Source of the DNA: Pseudomonadota bacterium
GTDB taxonomy: Bacteria; Pseudomonadota; Alphaproteobacteria; SP197
Length of the DNA: 34,755 nucleotides
NCBI GenBank assembly: GCA_027592745.1
Contig: JAQCLG010000020.1
Span: 1-34,755 of the forward strand
Direction of reading: 5' to 3'
In this document: piece by piece, positions 1 to 10,379 of the stretch
Numbering within the stretch: position 1 is the first letter of the stretch
How the letters are laid out: each line of letters starts with the position of its first letter
Program-made: the position numbers and the translations under genes
The notes under the pieces: model-generated
Told to the model about the DNA's origin: nothing
Seen by the model: the letters and a program-made list of their open reading frames with translations, nothing else
Databases searched by the model: none

Positions 1-60
1 CGTCCTGCATCGAGGCGACCTACTCTTCGGACATGGGTGCAATCCTCCTGTATGGGAGGA

Positions 61-783
61 CTACCCGGCCTCCACTCGCGTTCCCAACGCTTCGCCACGC
101 ACCACCCGAAGCACGTTGCCCGGCGTGTTGAAGTCGAAGATGCAGATCGGCAGGTTGTTCTCCATGCACAGGGAGATGGCGGTGGAGTCCATCACCCTCA
201 GGCCCAGCTGCAGGACCTCGATGTAGCGAAGCCGCTCGAAGCGCTGAGCCTTGGGGTTCAGCATCGGATCGCAGTCATACACCCCATCGACCTTGGTGGC
301 CTTCAGGATGATGTCAGCGCCGATCTCCGCCGCGCGCAGCGCCGCCGCGGTGTCGGTGGAGAAGTAGGGGTTGCCCGTGCCCGCGGCAAAGATCACCACG
401 CGGCCCTTCTCCAGGTGCCGCTCGGCCCGCCGACGGATGTAGGGCTCGCAGATGCGGTCCATTCCGATTGCGGACTGCACCCGGGTCTGCACGCCGATCT
501 GCTCCAAGGCGTCTTGCAGGGCCAGGCTGTTGATCACCGTGGCCAGCATGCCCATGTAGTCGGCATGGGTGCGGTCCATTCCCTTCGCCGCACCCGCGAT
601 GCCCCGGAAGATGTTGCCGCCGCCGATCACCAGGGCAAGCTCGATGCCCATCTTCTGGACCGCCACGATGTCGGCGGCAATGCGCTCGACCTGGGCAGGA
701 TCGACTCCGTAGGAGCGCTCGCCCAGGAGCGCTTCGCCGGAAATCTTCACCAGCACCCTGCGATAGTGCGGTGCGGCTGTCAT
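61..783 (-). CDS. pyrH: UMP kinase (uridylate kinase)
   Basis: Protein [15 protein letters not shown]...GGGNIFRG...[20 protein letters not shown]...[30 protein letters not shown] is a canonical bacterial PyrH; start placed at MTAAPHYRR rather than the upstream start in the ORF track. Confidence 0.97.
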   Translation of the reverse strand: MTAAPHYRRVLVKISGEALLGERSYGVDPAQVERIAADIVAVQKMGIELALVIGGGNIFRGIAGAAKGMDRTHADYMGMLATVINSLALQDALEQIGVQTRVQSAIGMDRICEPYIRRRAERHLEKGRVVIFAAGTGNPYFSTDTAAALRAAEIGADIILKATKVDGVYDCDPMLNPKAQRFERLRYIEVLQLGLRVMDSTAISLCMENNLPICIFDFNTPGNVLRVVRGEALGTRVEAG

Positions 784-836
784 GGACGCCCTCCCAGCAA
801 CGGTTCGAACCTGTTCCCAGGCCCGCAAGATAACGA

Positions 837-877
837 AAGGGGCGCGACCCGCCTAGTCGGCATGGGTCGCGCCCCTT
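837..877 (-). terminator. Strong intergenic hairpin between tsf and pyrH (terminator or attenuator)
   Basis: Perfect 14-bp inverted repeat AAGGGGCGCGACCC / GGGTCGCGCCCCTT (837-850/864-877) followed on the minus strand by a T-rich run TTTCGTTATCTT. Confidence 0.7.
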
Positions 878-895
878 GCGGTCACAATAGTCCGC

Positions 896-1831
896 TCAGC
901 CCAGACCGGCTGCGGCGGCAACCTCGGCGGCAAAGTCGGTTTCCTTCTTCTCGATGCCCTCGCCCAGGGCAAAGCGGCAGAAGGCGGCGATCCGGATCGG
1001 GGCGCCGACATCCTTGGCGGCCATCTCGACCACCTTGGACACGCGATTCTCGCCGTCGATGACGAAGACCTGCTCGGAAAGCACGACCTCCTCGTAGAAC
1101 TTGCGCAGGCGGCCCTCGACCATCTTGCCGATGATCTCCTCGGCCTTGCCCGATTCACGGGCCTGCTCGGACAGTACCGAACGCTCACGCTCGATCAGGG
1201 CCGGGTCGAGATCGGCCGTCGAGACCGATTCCGGCTTGGTCGCGGCGACATGCATGGCAAGCTGCTTGCCCAGTTCGGACAGCTTGGCCTTGTCGCCGGC
1301 CGACTCGAGCGCGACCAGAACGCCGATCTTGCCCAGACCCGGCGCGGTGGCCGAATGGATGTAGCTGGCGACCACGCCCTGGTCGACCGACATCACGGCG
1401 GTACGGCGAAGCTGCATGTTCTCGCCGATCGTGGCGATCAGGTTGGTCAGCTTGTCCTGCACCGTGCCCTCGCCGCCGGGATAGGCGGACGCGGCCAGTT
1501 TGGCGATGTCGCCGTCGGCGGCCAGGGAGAGCCTGGCACAGCGGGCGACGAGGTCCTGGAAGGTCTCGTTGCGGGCGACGAAATCGGTCTCCGCATTGAT
1601 CTCGACCAGGGCGCCGCTCAGGCCGTCATCAGCAACCGCGGCGCCGACAAGGCCATCGCTGGCGACACGGCCGGCCTTCTTGGCCGCGGCGGCCAGGCCC
1701 TTGGTGCGCAGCCAGTCGACCGCCTGCTCCATGTCGGCACCGACCTCGGCCAGCGCCTTCTTGCAATCCATCATGCCTGCGCCGGTCTTCTCGCGAAGTT
1801 CCTTGACCAGCGCTGCGGTGATCTCTGCCAT
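896..1831 (-). CDS. tsf: Elongation factor Ts
   Basis: [27 protein letters not shown]...[13 protein letters not shown] is canonical EF-Ts; located downstream of rpsB. Confidence 0.98.
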   Translation of the reverse strand: MAEITAALVKELREKTGAGMMDCKKALAEVGADMEQAVDWLRTKGLAAAAKKAGRVASDGLVGAAVADDGLSGALVEINAETDFVARNETFQDLVARCARLSLAADGDIAKLAASAYPGGEGTVQDKLTNLIATIGENMQLRRTAVMSVDQGVVASYIHSATAPGLGKIGVLVALESAGDKAKLSELGKQLAMHVAATKPESVSTADLDPALIERERSVLSEQARESGKAEEIIGKMVEGRLRKFYEEVVLSEQVFVIDGENRVSKVVEMAAKDVGAPIRIAAFCRFALGEGIEKKETDFAAEVAAAAGLG

Positions 1832-1872
1832 CGTTTCTGCTCCGTCTTCTGTGCCGCCCCGGGCGGCTGCGA

Positions 1873-2766
1873 TTACTGCTTGGGCTGGACCTCGGCGCCA
1901 CCGTCGACGGTCGGGGCAACTGGCGCATCGGACGAACGATCACCCTGATCCGGTGCCGGGGAGGCGACATCGGCAGCCTCGGCCTGCTCGGCGGCTGCGG
2001 CAGTCTCGTCATCGACAGCTTCCAGGACGGGCTCCTGGACGCTTTCCATGCTGCCCACGTCGATGCCGCTGGCGGTCATCTCGGCCTGGATGCCGTCAAG
2101 CGCGGCATCGGCGACGAGGTCGCAATAGAGCGAAACCGCGCGGATCGCGTCATCGTTGCCGGGAATCGGCAGGTCGATGCCGTCGGGATCGCTGTTGGAG
2201 TCGATCACCGCCGCGATGGGGATGCCGAGCTTGTTGGCCTCGGCAATGGCGATGTCTTCCTTGTTGGTGTCGACGATGAACAGGATGTCGGGCAGGCTGC
2301 CCATGTCCTTGATGCCGCCCAGCGCCCGCTCGAGCTTCTCCTGCTCGCGGGTCATGCGCAGGGTTTCCTTCTTGGTCAGGCCCGTGGTGTCATTGCCAAG
2401 AAGTTCCTCCAGCTCGCGCAGGCGGCGGATCGAGATCGAGATCGTCTTCCAGTTGGTCAGCATGCCGCCGAGCCAGCGATGGTTGACGTAATACTGGCCG
2501 CAACGGCGGGCTGCCTCGGCGATCGGCTCCTGGGCCTGACGCTTGGTGCCCACGAAGAGGACGCGGCCGCCGCCGGCGACGATATCGCGGATCTGCTGCA
2601 GGGTGTGGCGCAGGAGCGGCACGGTCTGCTGCAGGTCGATGATGTGGACGTCGTTGCGCGCACCGAAGATGTAGGGACCCATCTTGGGGTTCCAGCGGCG
2701 CGTCTGATGGCCGAAATGCACGCCTGCCTCGAGCAGCTGGCGCATGGTGAACTGTGGCATCGCCAT
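1873..2766 (-). CDS. rpsB: 30S ribosomal protein S2
   Basis: [46 protein letters not shown]; acidic C-terminal extension; start placed at MAMPQF with AAAAAGGAG Shine-Dalgarno upstream. Confidence 0.97.
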   Translation of the reverse strand: MAMPQFTMRQLLEAGVHFGHQTRRWNPKMGPYIFGARNDVHIIDLQQTVPLLRHTLQQIRDIVAGGGRVLFVGTKRQAQEPIAEAARRCGQYYVNHRWLGGMLTNWKTISISIRRLRELEELLGNDTTGLTKKETLRMTREQEKLERALGGIKDMGSLPDILFIVDTNKEDIAIAEANKLGIPIAAVIDSNSDPDGIDLPIPGNDDAIRAVSLYCDLVADAALDGIQAEMTASGIDVGSMESVQEPVLEAVDDETAAAAEQAEAADVASPAPDQGDRSSDAPVAPTVDGGAEVQPKQ

Positions 2767-2894
2767 GGATGCGTCTCCTTTTTCCGGTTGAACCTCCGCG
2801 GACGGAACCGGCAAATGCCGGCACCGGATGGCGTGGGGCTAGCGCCCTTGGGCCTGGTGTCCGCGTGCGGGGTTTGGTTGGTAGCGAGCGGCTT

Positions 2895-5800
2895 TTAGCG
2901 CGGCGCAGAGGCGCTGGCAAGCGCCGACTCGGAGCCGCGGACCGGATCGCGCCGCGGCGGGGCGTTGTAGGAGTCCGCCACCATGGCCACGCCGGGCAGC
3001 GCCTCGATCTGGGCGCGCAGCCCAGGCGACAGGGCAAAGCCGCCCGGCAGGGCGATCTCGACCTCCCGTCCGGCTTCGTCGCGCACGGCAAGCTGGATGC
3101 GTCCCCTGCCCGGCTCGGCCCGTTCGAGCACCAGTCCCAGCCGTTCCACGGGCAATCGGTCGCCGACCGCAACGCGGAAGGCCGCACAGGCGCCTGCGGC
3201 CGCCTCGTCGAGCGCGACCAGCCGCCGGGCCGAAACCTTGACGGTTTCCCCGTCGACCTTGACCTCGGCCTCGATCAGGACCGGCTTGTGGGCATCCAGA
3301 AGGTCGCGGGAAGCGGCCAGCACATCGGAAAACAGCACCATCTCGTGGCTGCCGCTGAGATCGGAGACGACGGCAAAGGCAAAGCGGTTGCCGCTGGCGC
3401 TGGTGCGTTCGCGCCGCGAGACCGGGATGCCGGCCAGCTTGACGAAGCTGGTGCCCTGGTTGCGCGCCAGTTCCTCTGCCGCAACGAAGGTCAGGACATT
3501 GAGCCGGTCGAGCGTATCCTGGTAGGGCGAGAGCGGATGGGAGGTGAGGTGGAAGCCGATCGCCTCGAACTCCTCCTTCAGGGCGTCGGCGGCCAGCCAG
3601 GGCTCGACCTCGGCCAGCGCGGGCGTTGCGGGCGCCACCGCGCTCTCACCGCCGAACAGCGAGGACTGCTGGCTTTCGCGTTCCTCGCGGATGACGGCGT
3701 TGTAGCGCACCAGGAGGTCGACATTGACCGCGACCTTGGCCCGGTTGGGCTCCAGCTGGTCGAAGGCGCCGGCGCGGGCCAGGTTCTCGATCTGGCGCTT
3801 GTTCATCACGCGGGTGTCGAGGCGCGAGGTGAAGTCGAAGAGGTCGGCAAAGGGCCCCAGGCGGTCGCGCTCGGCGACCAGTTCCTCCATGGCGTGGGCG
3901 CCGACGTTCTTGACCGCGGCCAGGGCGTAACGCACCGCCTTGCTGCCGTCGGGCTGCAGTTCCACCGTGAAGGTGACCCCCGACTTGTTGACGTCGGGCG
4001 GCAACAGCGGGATGCGCAGGCGGTCGAGCTCCTGCTTGAAGATGTTGAGCTTGTCGGTGTTGCCCATGTCGAGCGTCATGGAAGCGGCCAGGAACTCGAC
4101 CGGGTGGTTGGCCTTGAGCCAGGCGGTCTGGTAGGCGACCAGGGCATAGGCTGCTGCATGGCTCTTGTTGAAGCCGTAGCCGGAGAACTTGTCGACCAGG
4201 TCGAAGATGGTGCTGGCCTGCTGCCGGCCGACCCCCTTCTCCACGGCGCCGCTGACGAAACGGTCGCGCTGGGCGGCCATCTCCTCCTTGATCTTCTTGC
4301 CCATGGCGCGGCGCAGCAGATCGGCTTCGCCCAGGCTGTAGCCGGCCAGGATCTGGGCGATCTGCATCACCTGTTCCTGGTAGATGATGACGCCGTAGGT
4401 CTCGGCCAGCGCCGGCTCGAGCATGGGGTGGAGGTAATCGACCTGTTCGTCGCCATGCTTGCGCCGGCAGAACAGCGGGATGTTCTCCATCGGCCCGGGA
4501 CGGTAGAGCGAAACAAGGGCGATGATGTCCTCAACCTTGTCGGGGCGAAGCTGGCGCAGGGCGTCGCGCATGCCCTGACCTTCGAGCTGGAAGACGCCGA
4601 CCGTCTCTGTGCGCGTCAGCATGGCGTAGGTCGCGGGGTCGTCGAGCGGCAGGGTATCGAGATCGACCTCGATACCGTTGGCCGCAAGTAGCGCGACCGC
4701 CCGCTGCAGCACCGTCAGCGTCTTCAGGCCGAGGAAGTCGAACTTGACCAGGCCCGCCTTCTCCACATCCTTCATGTGGAATTGTGTGACCGGCATGTCC
4801 GAGCGGGGATCGCGGTAGAGCGGCACCAGTTCGTCGAGCGGGCGGTCGCCGATGACGACGCCGGCGGCATGGGTGCTGGCGTGGCGGAACAGGCCCTCCA
4901 GCTTCAGCGCCGTGTCGATCAGGCGGCGGACGGCCGGTTCTGAATCGCGGGCTTCGCGCAGGGCCTGCTCGCTGTCGAGGGCGTCCTGGAGCGAGATCGG
5001 ATTGGCTGGATTGACCGGTACCAGCTTGGCCAGCCGGTCGACCTGGCCGTAGGGCATTTCCAACACGCGGCCGACATCGCGCACCACGGCGCGGGCCTGC
5101 AGGGTGCCGAAGGTGATGATCTGGGCGACGCGATCGCGGCCGTAGAGTTCCTGGACGTGGGCGATCACCTCGTCGCGCCGGTCCTGGCAGAAGTCCACGT
5201 CGAAGTCCGGCATCGAGACGCGCTCGGGATTGAGAAAGCGTTCGAACAGCAGGCCGAAGCGGATCGGATCGAGATCGGTGATGGTGAGCGCCCAGGCGAC
5301 CACGGAACCGGCGCCCGAGCCGCGGCCCGGACCGACCGGGATGCCCTGGCTCTTGGCCCACTTGATGAACTCGGCAACGATCAGGAAGTAGCCGGGGAAC
5401 GCCATGCCGATGATAACGCCGAGCTCGAAGTCGAGCCGCTCGTGGTACTGCCGGGCCAGCGTCTCGCGCTCGGCATCGTCCATCTCCGGCTCAAAGACGT
5501 GGGTCGCCAGGCGCGCATCCAGCCCTTCGACCGCCTGGCGCCGCAGTTCCTCCTCCTCGCTGACACCCTCGGGCGTGGGGTAACGCGGCAGGATCGGCTT
5601 GCGCTTGGGCGACATCACCGCACAGCGCTGCGCGATCACCAGGGTGTTGTCGCAGGCCTCGGGCAGGTCGGAGAACTTGTAGCGCATCTCCTGCGCCGTC
5701 TTGAAGTAGTGCTGGGCGGAGAAGCGCCGGCGGTCCGTGCGGTTGACCGTGGCACCGCCGGCAATGCAGGTCAGCGCATCGTGGGCCTCGTGCATCGAGG

Positions 5801-6431
5801 CTTCGGTGAACATGACGTCGTTGGTCGCCACCAGCGGCAGGTCGAACTCGTAGGCAAGCGCGACCAGCACCGCCTCGCTCTGGCGTTCGGCGGGTTCGTC
5901 ATGGCGCTGCAGCTCGACGTAGAGCCGGTCGCCGAACATGGCCCGAAGCTGCTGCAACGCCGCCCGGGCGTCGCCCTCGCGACCCTCGACGATGCGCCGT
6001 GCGACTGGTCCCCCGGGTCCGCCCGTGAGACAGATGAGGCCCCCGGCATGACGCCCCAGGGCGGCCATGTCGACGGCCGGCACGTCGCCGGCCTCGGTCT
6101 CCAGATGAGACATCGAGACGAGCTTGAGCAGGTTGGCGTAACCCTCCTCGTCCTGGGCCAGCAGCACCAGGCGCTCGGCATCCTCGGGGCGCTGGGTGCG
6201 GTGTTCTGCGCTGGAGATCGCAAGCAGGGTGCCGACGATCGGCTGCACGCCCTTGCCCGCGCAGGCCGCCGAGAATTCCAGCACGCCGAACATGTTGCCG
6301 GTGTCGGTGATGGCCAGTGCCGGCATGGCGTTGCCGACCGCGCGGGCGACCAGGTCGGGGATCTTCACCGCGCCCTCCAGCAGGGAGAACGGCGTATGAA
6401 CGCGCAGGTGAACGAAGTCGGCGATGGGCAT
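2895..6431 (-). CDS. dnaE: DNA polymerase III alpha subunit
   Basis: PHP domain start (FVHLRVHTPFSLLEGAVKIPDLV), PDFDVDFCQDRRDEVI, GYGFNKSHAAAYALVAYQTAWLKANHPVEFLAA, C-terminal OB domain; about 1178 aa. Confidence 0.97.
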   Translation of the reverse strand: MPIADFVHLRVHTPFSLLEGAVKIPDLVARAVGNAMPALAITDTGNMFGVLEFSAACAGKGVQPIVGTLLAISSAEHRTQRPEDAERLVLLAQDEEGYANLLKLVSMSHLETEAGDVPAVDMAALGRHAGGLICLTGGPGGPVARRIVEGREGDARAALQQLRAMFGDRLYVELQRHDEPAERQSEAVLVALAYEFDLPLVATNDVMFTEASMHEAHDALTCIAGGATVNRTDRRRFSAQHYFKTAQEMRYKFSDLPEACDNTLVIAQRCAVMSPKRKPILPRYPTPEGVSEEEELRRQAVEGLDARLATHVFEPEMDDAERETLARQYHERLDFELGVIIGMAFPGYFLIVAEFIKWAKSQGIPVGPGRGSGAGSVVAWALTITDLDPIRFGLLFERFLNPERVSMPDFDVDFCQDRRDEVIAHVQELYGRDRVAQIITFGTLQARAVVRDVGRVLEMPYGQVDRLAKLVPVNPANPISLQDALDSEQALREARDSEPAVRRLIDTALKLEGLFRHASTHAAGVVIGDRPLDELVPLYRDPRSDMPVTQFHMKDVEKAGLVKFDFLGLKTLTVLQRAVALLAANGIEVDLDTLPLDDPATYAMLTRTETVGVFQLEGQGMRDALRQLRPDKVEDIIALVSLYRPGPMENIPLFCRRKHGDEQVDYLHPMLEPALAETYGVIIYQEQVMQIAQILAGYSLGEADLLRRAMGKKIKEEMAAQRDRFVSGAVEKGVGRQQASTIFDLVDKFSGYGFNKSHAAAYALVAYQTAWLKANHPVEFLAASMTLDMGNTDKLNIFKQELDRLRIPLLPPDVNKSGVTFTVELQPDGSKAVRYALAAVKNVGAHAMEELVAERDRLGPFADLFDFTSRLDTRVMNKRQIENLARAGAFDQLEPNRAKVAVNVDLLVRYNAVIREERESQQSSLFGGESAVAPATPALAEVEPWLAADALKEEFEAIGFHLTSHPLSPYQDTLDRLNVLTFVAAEELARNQGTSFVKLAGIPVSRRERTSASGNRFAFAVVSDLSGSHEMVLFSDVLAASRDLLDAHKPVLIEAEVKVDGETVKVSARRLVALDEAAAGACAAFRVAVGDRLPVERLGLVLERAEPGRGRIQLAVRDEAGREVEIALPGGFALSPGLRAQIEALPGVAMVADSYNAPPRRDPVRGSESALASASAPR

Positions 6432-6518
6432 GGCGACAGGATCGCACAACCAGCCGCGAATTTCGCCCGGCTCGGACGATCACATGTGGATGAACCAGCC
6501 GCCGGTGGCTTCCCGCGA

Positions 6519-7199
6519 TCAGCCTTCGACCAGGCGGCCGTCCTGCATGCGCAGGATGCGGTCCATGCGGCCGGCCAGTTCCATGTTGTGGGTCGCGATG
6601 AGCGCGGCCAGACCCCTGCCCCGGACCTGTTCGAGAAGCTGCGAGACCACCTCGTCGGCGGTGTCGTGGTCGAGGTTGCCGGTGGGCTCGTCGGCCAGAA
6701 GCACCGCTGGCTGGTTGGCCAGCGCACGGGCAATGGCGACCCGCTGCTGCTCGCCGCCCGAGAGCCGTGCGGGGCGATGGCTCAAACGCTCGGCAAGGCC
6801 CAGGTGGCTGAGCAGGTCGCGGGCGCGCACGCGTGCCTGGCGCTTGCTCTTGCCCGCGATCAATTGGGGCAGCTCGACGTTCTCCAGCGCCGAGAATTCA
6901 GGCAGGAGGTGGTGGAACTGGTAGACGAACCCCAGGTTCTGGCCGCGCAGCGCCGTGCGGCGGGCATCGTTGCGCAAGTCGCAGGGTTTGCCCTCGATCA
7001 GGATCTCGCCGCGGTCCGGGCGCTCCAGCAGGCCGGCGATGTAGAGCAGCGTCGACTTGCCCGAGCCGGACGGGCCGACGAGCGCCACCAGTTCGCCCGG
7101 ATGCAGGGCAAGCGAGACGTCCTTGAGGACCTCGAGCTTGCGGTCGCCCTGCACGAAGGTGCGGCCGACGCCGCGCAGTTCCAGGGCTGCCTCACTCAT
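6519..7199 (-). CDS. lolD: Lipoprotein-releasing ABC transporter ATP-binding protein
   Basis: Walker A GPSGSGKST, signature LSGGEQQRVAIARAL, Walker B VLLADEPTGNLD; overlaps the LolC/E permease. Confidence 0.93.
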   Translation of the reverse strand: MSEAALELRGVGRTFVQGDRKLEVLKDVSLALHPGELVALVGPSGSGKSTLLYIAGLLERPDRGEILIEGKPCDLRNDARRTALRGQNLGFVYQFHHLLPEFSALENVELPQLIAGKSKRQARVRARDLLSHLGLAERLSHRPARLSGGEQQRVAIARALANQPAVLLADEPTGNLDHDTADEVVSQLLEQVRGRGLAALIATHNMELAGRMDRILRMQDGRLVEG

Positions 7200-8433
7200 A
7201 ACGCAGCGCCTCGGCGGGTTCGACGCGCGAGGCGCGCCAGGCGGGATAGAGGGTGGCGAGAAAGGTGAGGCCCAGCGCCATGACGACGATCGTGGCGACC
7301 TCGCTCCAGTCGACCTTGGCCGGGATCTGGGAGAGGAAGTAGATCTCGGCCGGGAACAGTTCGGTTGCCGTCAGGAGCTGGATGAGCTGGCGGATTTCCT
7401 CGATGTAGACGCAGAAGAGCACGCCGATCAGCAGCCCGAGCATGGTTCCGGCGACGCCGATGCTGGCGCCGGTCAGCAGGAAGATCTTCATCACGCCGCC
7501 GCGCGTCGCGCCCATGGTGCGCATGATCGCGATGTCGCCGTTCTTGTCCTTCACCAGCATGATCAGGCTGGAGATGATGTTGAAGGCCGCAACCAGGATG
7601 ATCAGCGTCAGGATCAGGAACATGACGTTGCGCTCGACCTGCAGCGCGCCGTAGAGGTGGCTGTTGGTCTGCTGCCAGTCGACGACACGCACGGGGCCGG
7701 CGATCTGCTGCGCCAGTTCCCGGATTTCCGTGGGCTGCTCGGGATGGGCCAGCATGAGCTCGACCTGGGTCACCTTGTCGGTCATGCGGAAATAGGCCTG
7801 GGCCTGGTCGAGCGGCATGAAGATGACGCTGGCGTCGTATTCGTACATGCCGACCTGGAAGATGCCGACGATGCGGTAGGCGACCGAACGCGGTACCGTG
7901 CCGAAGGCGGTCGGGATGCCCTTGGGCGAGATCAGGGTGATCTCGTCGCCGTAGTTCAGCCCCAGCTTGAAGGCCAGGCGCGAACCGACGATGACGCCGG
8001 GCTGCGCACCGAAATCCGCGAGATTGCCGATCTTGAGCGCATCGACCAGGGCGGGCTGTGCGGCGTAGTCCCCGGGCGCGATGCCGCGCACCAGGACGCC
8101 GGCCTGGCCGCTGGGCGAGGAGGCCAGCACCTGGCCCTCGACCAGGGGCACGACCAGTTCGACATCGGGGATGCGCTGCAGCAGGGGGATCAGGTCCTGG
8201 TACTCGGTCAGCCCCTCGCCGGTGCCGACGACCGAGACGTGGCCGTTGAAGCCCAGGATGCGGCCGATCAGTTCGGCGCGGAAGCCGTTCATCACCGACA
8301 TCACGATGATGAGGGCGCCCACGCCAAGGCAGATGCCCAGCAGCGAGAACCCCGCGGTGATCGAGATGAACCCTTCCTGGCGCCGCGCCCGCAGATAACG
8401 GAAGGCGACCGTGCGTTCGAAGGCGCTGATCAC
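7192..8433 (-). CDS. Lipoprotein-releasing ABC transporter permease (LolC/E family)
   Basis: [54 protein letters not shown]... and C-terminal FtsX-like domain; GTG start at 8433 inferred, overlapping the proS stop by 4 nt (the ORF track frame extends further upstream). Confidence 0.92.
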   Translation of the reverse strand: MISAFERTVAFRYLRARRQEGFISITAGFSLLGICLGVGALIIVMSVMNGFRAELIGRILGFNGHVSVVGTGEGLTEYQDLIPLLQRIPDVELVVPLVEGQVLASSPSGQAGVLVRGIAPGDYAAQPALVDALKIGNLADFGAQPGVIVGSRLAFKLGLNYGDEITLISPKGIPTAFGTVPRSVAYRIVGIFQVGMYEYDASVIFMPLDQAQAYFRMTDKVTQVELMLAHPEQPTEIRELAQQIAGPVRVVDWQQTNSHLYGALQVERNVMFLILTLIILVAAFNIISSLIMLVKDKNGDIAIMRTMGATRGGVMKIFLLTGASIGVAGTMLGLLIGVLFCVYIEEIRQLIQLLTATELFPAEIYFLSQIPAKVDWSEVATIVVMALGLTFLATLYPAWRASRVEPAEALRYE

Positions 8434-9752
8434 GCGCTGCCTTCGAGGATGCGCGACATGGCGGAATCGACCGAAAGCTCGTGTTTCTCGCCGGTGGCGC
8501 GGCGCTTGAGCTCGACCGTGCCCGCCTTGACCCCGCGCGGGCCGACGGTGAGCTGCCAGGGCAGGCCGATCAGGTCCATGTCGGCGAACTTCACCCCTGC
8601 CCGCTCGTCGCGGTCGTCGTGCAGCACCTCGACGCCGGCATCCTGCAGCTTGGCGTCGAGATCGGAGGCGACGGTGTCGCACTCGGCATCGCCCGACTTC
8701 AGGTTGATCAGGCCGACATCGAAGGGCGCCACGGCATCGGGCCAGATGATGCCGGCATCGTCGTGGCTCGCCTCGATGATGGCACCGGCCAGGCGCGAGA
8801 CGCCGATGCCGTAGGAACCGCCGTGGAGCAGGCGCCGCTCGCCATCGGGCATGGTGACGGCGCAGCCCATGGGTTCGGAGTACTTCGTGCCGAAGTAGAA
8901 GATGTGGCCGACCTCGATGCCGCGCCGCTCGACCAGGCGGTCGGCGGGCACGGGGCAACTGGCCGGGTCGTGCTTCTCGTCGGTCGCCGCGTAGAGCGAG
9001 GTCCAGGACTGCACGATCGGCTCGAGATCGGCGGTGAAGTCGACGTCGTCCTGGCGGGGGTCGCGCTCCAGCAGGGCGGCATCGGCATAAACCGCCGATT
9101 CCCCGGTGTCGGCCAGGATGATGAACTCATGGCTGAGGTCGCCGCCGATGGGACCGGAATCGGCCGCCATTGGGATCGCCTTCAGGCCCATGCGGGCGTA
9201 GGTCCGCAGGTAGGCCACGAACATGATGTTGTAGGAGCGCTTGGCACTCTCGAAGTCGAGATCGAAGCTGTAGCCGTCCTTCATCAGGAACTCGCGCCCG
9301 CGCATGACGCCGAAGCGCGGCCGGATCTCGTCCCGGAACTTCCACTGGATGTGGTAGAGGTTGCGCGGCAGGTCGCGGTAGCTCCGGATGTCGTCGCGCA
9401 CGATCTGGGTGATCTGCTCCTCGTTCGTGGGGCCGTAGAGCATGTCGCGCTCGTGGCGGTCCGTGATGCGCAGCATCTCCGGCCCATAGGCGTCGTAACG
9501 CCCGCTCTCGCGCCACAGGTCGGCGCTCTGCAGCGTGGGCATCAGCACGGGATGGGCGCCGGCTGCCTGCATCTCCTCGTGCACGATGTTCTCGATGTTC
9601 TTCAACACCCGGAACCCCAGCGGCAGCCAGGAATAGATGCCGGCGGAGGCCTGGCGGACCATGCCGGCGCGCAGCATCAGGCGATGGGAGACGATCGTGG
9701 CCTCGGACGGCGTGTCCTTCAGCGTGGGCAGGAAATAGCGTGACAGACGCAT
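8430..9752 (-). CDS. proS: Prolyl-tRNA synthetase (short alphaproteobacterial type)
   Basis: [46 protein letters not shown]...[58 protein letters not shown]. Confidence 0.97.
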   Translation of the reverse strand: MRLSRYFLPTLKDTPSEATIVSHRLMLRAGMVRQASAGIYSWLPLGFRVLKNIENIVHEEMQAAGAHPVLMPTLQSADLWRESGRYDAYGPEMLRITDRHERDMLYGPTNEEQITQIVRDDIRSYRDLPRNLYHIQWKFRDEIRPRFGVMRGREFLMKDGYSFDLDFESAKRSYNIMFVAYLRTYARMGLKAIPMAADSGPIGGDLSHEFIILADTGESAVYADAALLERDPRQDDVDFTADLEPIVQSWTSLYAATDEKHDPASCPVPADRLVERRGIEVGHIFYFGTKYSEPMGCAVTMPDGERRLLHGGSYGIGVSRLAGAIIEASHDDAGIIWPDAVAPFDVGLINLKSGDAECDTVASDLDAKLQDAGVEVLHDDRDERAGVKFADMDLIGLPWQLTVGPRGVKAGTVELKRRATGEKHELSVDSAMSRILEGSA

Positions 9753-9815
9753 GGCGGTACGGGTCCTAGGTTGGGCGGGCAATCTAGATCGGATCGGAGG
9801 CCATTCAAAGGCAGG

Positions 9816-10379
9816 TCACGCCCGCTCGACGAGATCGAGGCCCGAGCGCAACCAGGCCGGGCCGGCGCCCATAACCCGGGCAAAGACCGGGCAGCGCGCG
9901 GTATGGGCACCCGGCAGGTAACCGGTCGAAAGCAGGAACTCTTCCACGACCAGGGGCCCGGTGAAGACGAAGGTCTTGCGGAACAGCTTGGTCCACTTTT
10001 CCTGAGGCCGGGGATGGTGGCCCTCCAGCCAGGCATGAAAGCCGCCGTGGCTTTCCCGCAGGACGGCGATGCGGCGGGCGTTCTCGATCGCGGCGTCGAT
10101 CTTCTTGCGGTTGCGGATGATGCCGGCATCGCCCAGCAGGCGCGCGATGTCGGGGGCGCTGTAGCCCGCGACGGTATCGACATCGAAGCCGGCATAGGCC
10201 TTCTGGAAGTTCTCCCGCTTGCGCAGGATGGTCGCCCAGGAGAGGCCGGCCTGGTTGATCTCCAGCACCAGCCGCTCGAACAGCCCGGCCTCGTCGGTGA
10301 CGGGAAAGCCGTATTCGGTATCGTGGTAGCTGGCGTGAACCGCGTTGCCGGGGGCGCTCTGGCAGTAGGTCTGGCTCAT
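9816..10379 (-). CDS. tag: DNA-3-methyladenine glycosylase I
   Basis: YHDTEYGFPVTDEAGLFERLVLEINQAGLSWATILRKRENFQKAYAGFD...RNRKKIDAAIENA...TGYLPGAHTARCP matches the Tag family. Confidence 0.93.
   Translation of the reverse strand: MSQTYCQSAPGNAVHASYHDTEYGFPVTDEAGLFERLVLEINQAGLSWATILRKRENFQKAYAGFDVDTVAGYSAPDIARLLGDAGIIRNRKKIDAAIENARRIAVLRESHGGFHAWLEGHHPRPQEKWTKLFRKTFVFTGPLVVEEFLLSTGYLPGAHTARCPVFARVMGAGPAWLRSGLDLVERA

Noticed and set aside
2754-4691. 645-aa + strand ORF antisense to dnaE
   Set aside because: Shadow ORF created by third-position GC bias opposite a full-length dnaE
5157-7268. 703-aa + strand ORF antisense to dnaE/lolD
   Set aside because: Same shadow-frame signature; spans two well-supported minus-strand genes
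8434-8958. Long N-terminal extension of the LolC/E frame in the ORF track
   Set aside because: This part overlaps proS in another frame and is Arg/Ala-rich noise; homology begins at the GTG at 8433
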